Made by a program: the position numbers and the translations under genes. 6,809 nucleotides of DNA from XYD12-FULL-36-8 sp041739035 (GTDB lineage: Bacteria; Bacteroidota; Ignavibacteria; Ignavibacteriales; Ignavibacteriaceae), in contig JBGSOQ010000256.1 in the NCBI GenBank assembly GCA_041739035.1, positions 1 through 6,809 on the forward strand. The letters are read 5' to 3'. The stretch's first letter is position 1, and the number at the start of each line of letters is the position of its first letter. Positions 6,430 to 6,809 of this stretch are shown here, one piece after another. The notes below the pieces were generated by a model. The model had not been told where the DNA came from and made no database searches. It saw nothing but the letters and a program-made list of their open reading frames with translations.

Positions 6430-6809
6430 CTTTTTTCAATTTATTCAATAATCCTTTGCATGAATCTTCAAGAATATCAAGTACAATTTCAAAGCCTTCT
6501 GAATCTAAATAATATGGATCGGGAACTTCATCATAATCCTTCTTAGAATAGAAATCAATCATTTTAAATAATTTATAGTCAAACTTTTTTTTCTTATCCA
6601 TCGATTTAAGAGTGTGGAAAATTTCATTATCTAATGCTATTATCATATCAAACGCCTCAAAATCCTGGTAAATGAACGGTCTGGAAGTTCCTGCCAAATT
6701 AAATCCTCTTTTTGCTGCATGAGCGATCATTCTAGAGTCATACTTTTCACCTTCATGATAGTCAAGTAGTCCTGCAGAGTCGATAATAAATTCGCTAATC
6801 AATTTTTCT
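6419..6809 (-). CDS. Low-molecular-weight protein-tyrosine-phosphatase family protein, C-terminal part (5' end outside window)
   Basis: The family comprises small cytoplasmic cysteine phosphatases. Visible marks are IDSAGLLDYHEGEKYDSRMIAHAAKRGF, matching the stretch after the P-loop, SRPF, then FDMIIALDNE, and VPDPYY with the likely general acid Asp (95 counted from the TTG at 6802), followed by EGFEIVLDILEDSCKGLL. The frame stays open to the right edge (E-K before L-I-S-E-F). The TTG at 6802 should not be taken as the start, because the essential CxxxxxR phosphate-binding loop lies in the missing 35-40 N-terminal residues. Catalytic competence therefore cannot be judged here. The usual GG after DPYY is replaced by LDS. 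It overlaps the kinase gene by 11 bp. In the repair pathway, such phosphatases remove the 5-phosphate from ribulosamine-5-phosphate adducts so that the kinase can then act. A role as a true protein-tyrosine phosphatase is the alternative. Confidence 0.88.
   Translation of the reverse strand, partial: EKLISEFIIDSAGLLDYHEGEKYDSRMIAHAAKRGFNLAGTSRPFIYQDFEAFDMIIALDNEIFHTLKSMDKKKKFDYKLFKMIDFYSKKDYDEVPDPYYLDSEGFEIVLDILEDSCKGLLNKLKKDVI

Noticed and set aside
6419..6802. TTG at 6802 as the real start of the phosphatase gene
   Set aside because: The protein would lack the CxxxxxR phosphate-binding loop, and the frame remains open to the window edge.
1..6809. CRISPR array, tRNA/rRNA, insertion sequence or prophage elements
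   Set aside because: No spaced direct repeats, cloverleaf-like sequence, transposase or integrase motifs, or terminal inverted repeats were seen.

Overview
The window is AT-rich, densely coding DNA from a bacterium. The best lineage clue is the C-terminus of the large amidase (528..2729), which ends in a type A sorting domain of the type IX secretion system (T9SS) with the motif SVYPNPFNPTAKIQF. The YPNPFNP form is typical of Ignavibacteria and related members of the Bacteroidota/Chlorobi (FCB) group. Weak or absent Shine-Dalgarno sequences and TAnnTTTG promoter-like boxes fit this. I infer an Ignavibacteria-like organism; the genus cannot be read from the sequence.

Layout, left to right. 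(1) The 3' half of a mannose-1-phosphate guanylyltransferase gene (manC type) runs in from the left edge. (2) 30 bp later on the same strand is a secreted, multidomain N-acetylmuramoyl-L-alanine amidase with a T9SS signal. (3) A long imperfect hairpin fills the gap to two convergent minus-strand genes. These are a secreted alpha/beta-hydrolase (esterase D-like) with an N-terminal CBM20-like domain, interrupted by one in-frame TAG codon, and, 10 bp upstream of it in transcription order, an exported M15C-type D,D- or L,D-peptidase. (4) A 103-bp divergent intergenic region separates the peptidase from a plus-strand lipoprotein carrying two FKBP-type prolyl isomerase domains. (5) Converging on that gene is a minus-strand two-gene unit: a low-molecular-weight protein-tyrosine-phosphatase-like gene cut by the right edge, overlapping by 11 bp a fructosamine/ketosamine-3-kinase-like gene.

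Functional picture. Most of the left and middle genes act in or outside the envelope: GDP-mannose supply for surface glycans, two peptidoglycan-cutting enzymes (amidase and M15C peptidase), an exported esterase and a periplasmic folding lipoprotein. The right-hand pair is different. A ketosamine kinase overlapping a LMW phosphatase is the arrangement expected for a cytoplasmic protein-deglycation (Amadori repair) module. The points most worth following up are the nonsense codon in the otherwise intact hydrolase, the phosphatase-kinase repair pair, and the unusual domain build of the secreted amidase. I saw no RNA genes, CRISPR arrays, insertion sequences or clear signs of mobile DNA, and no gene-free stretch above 300 bases.
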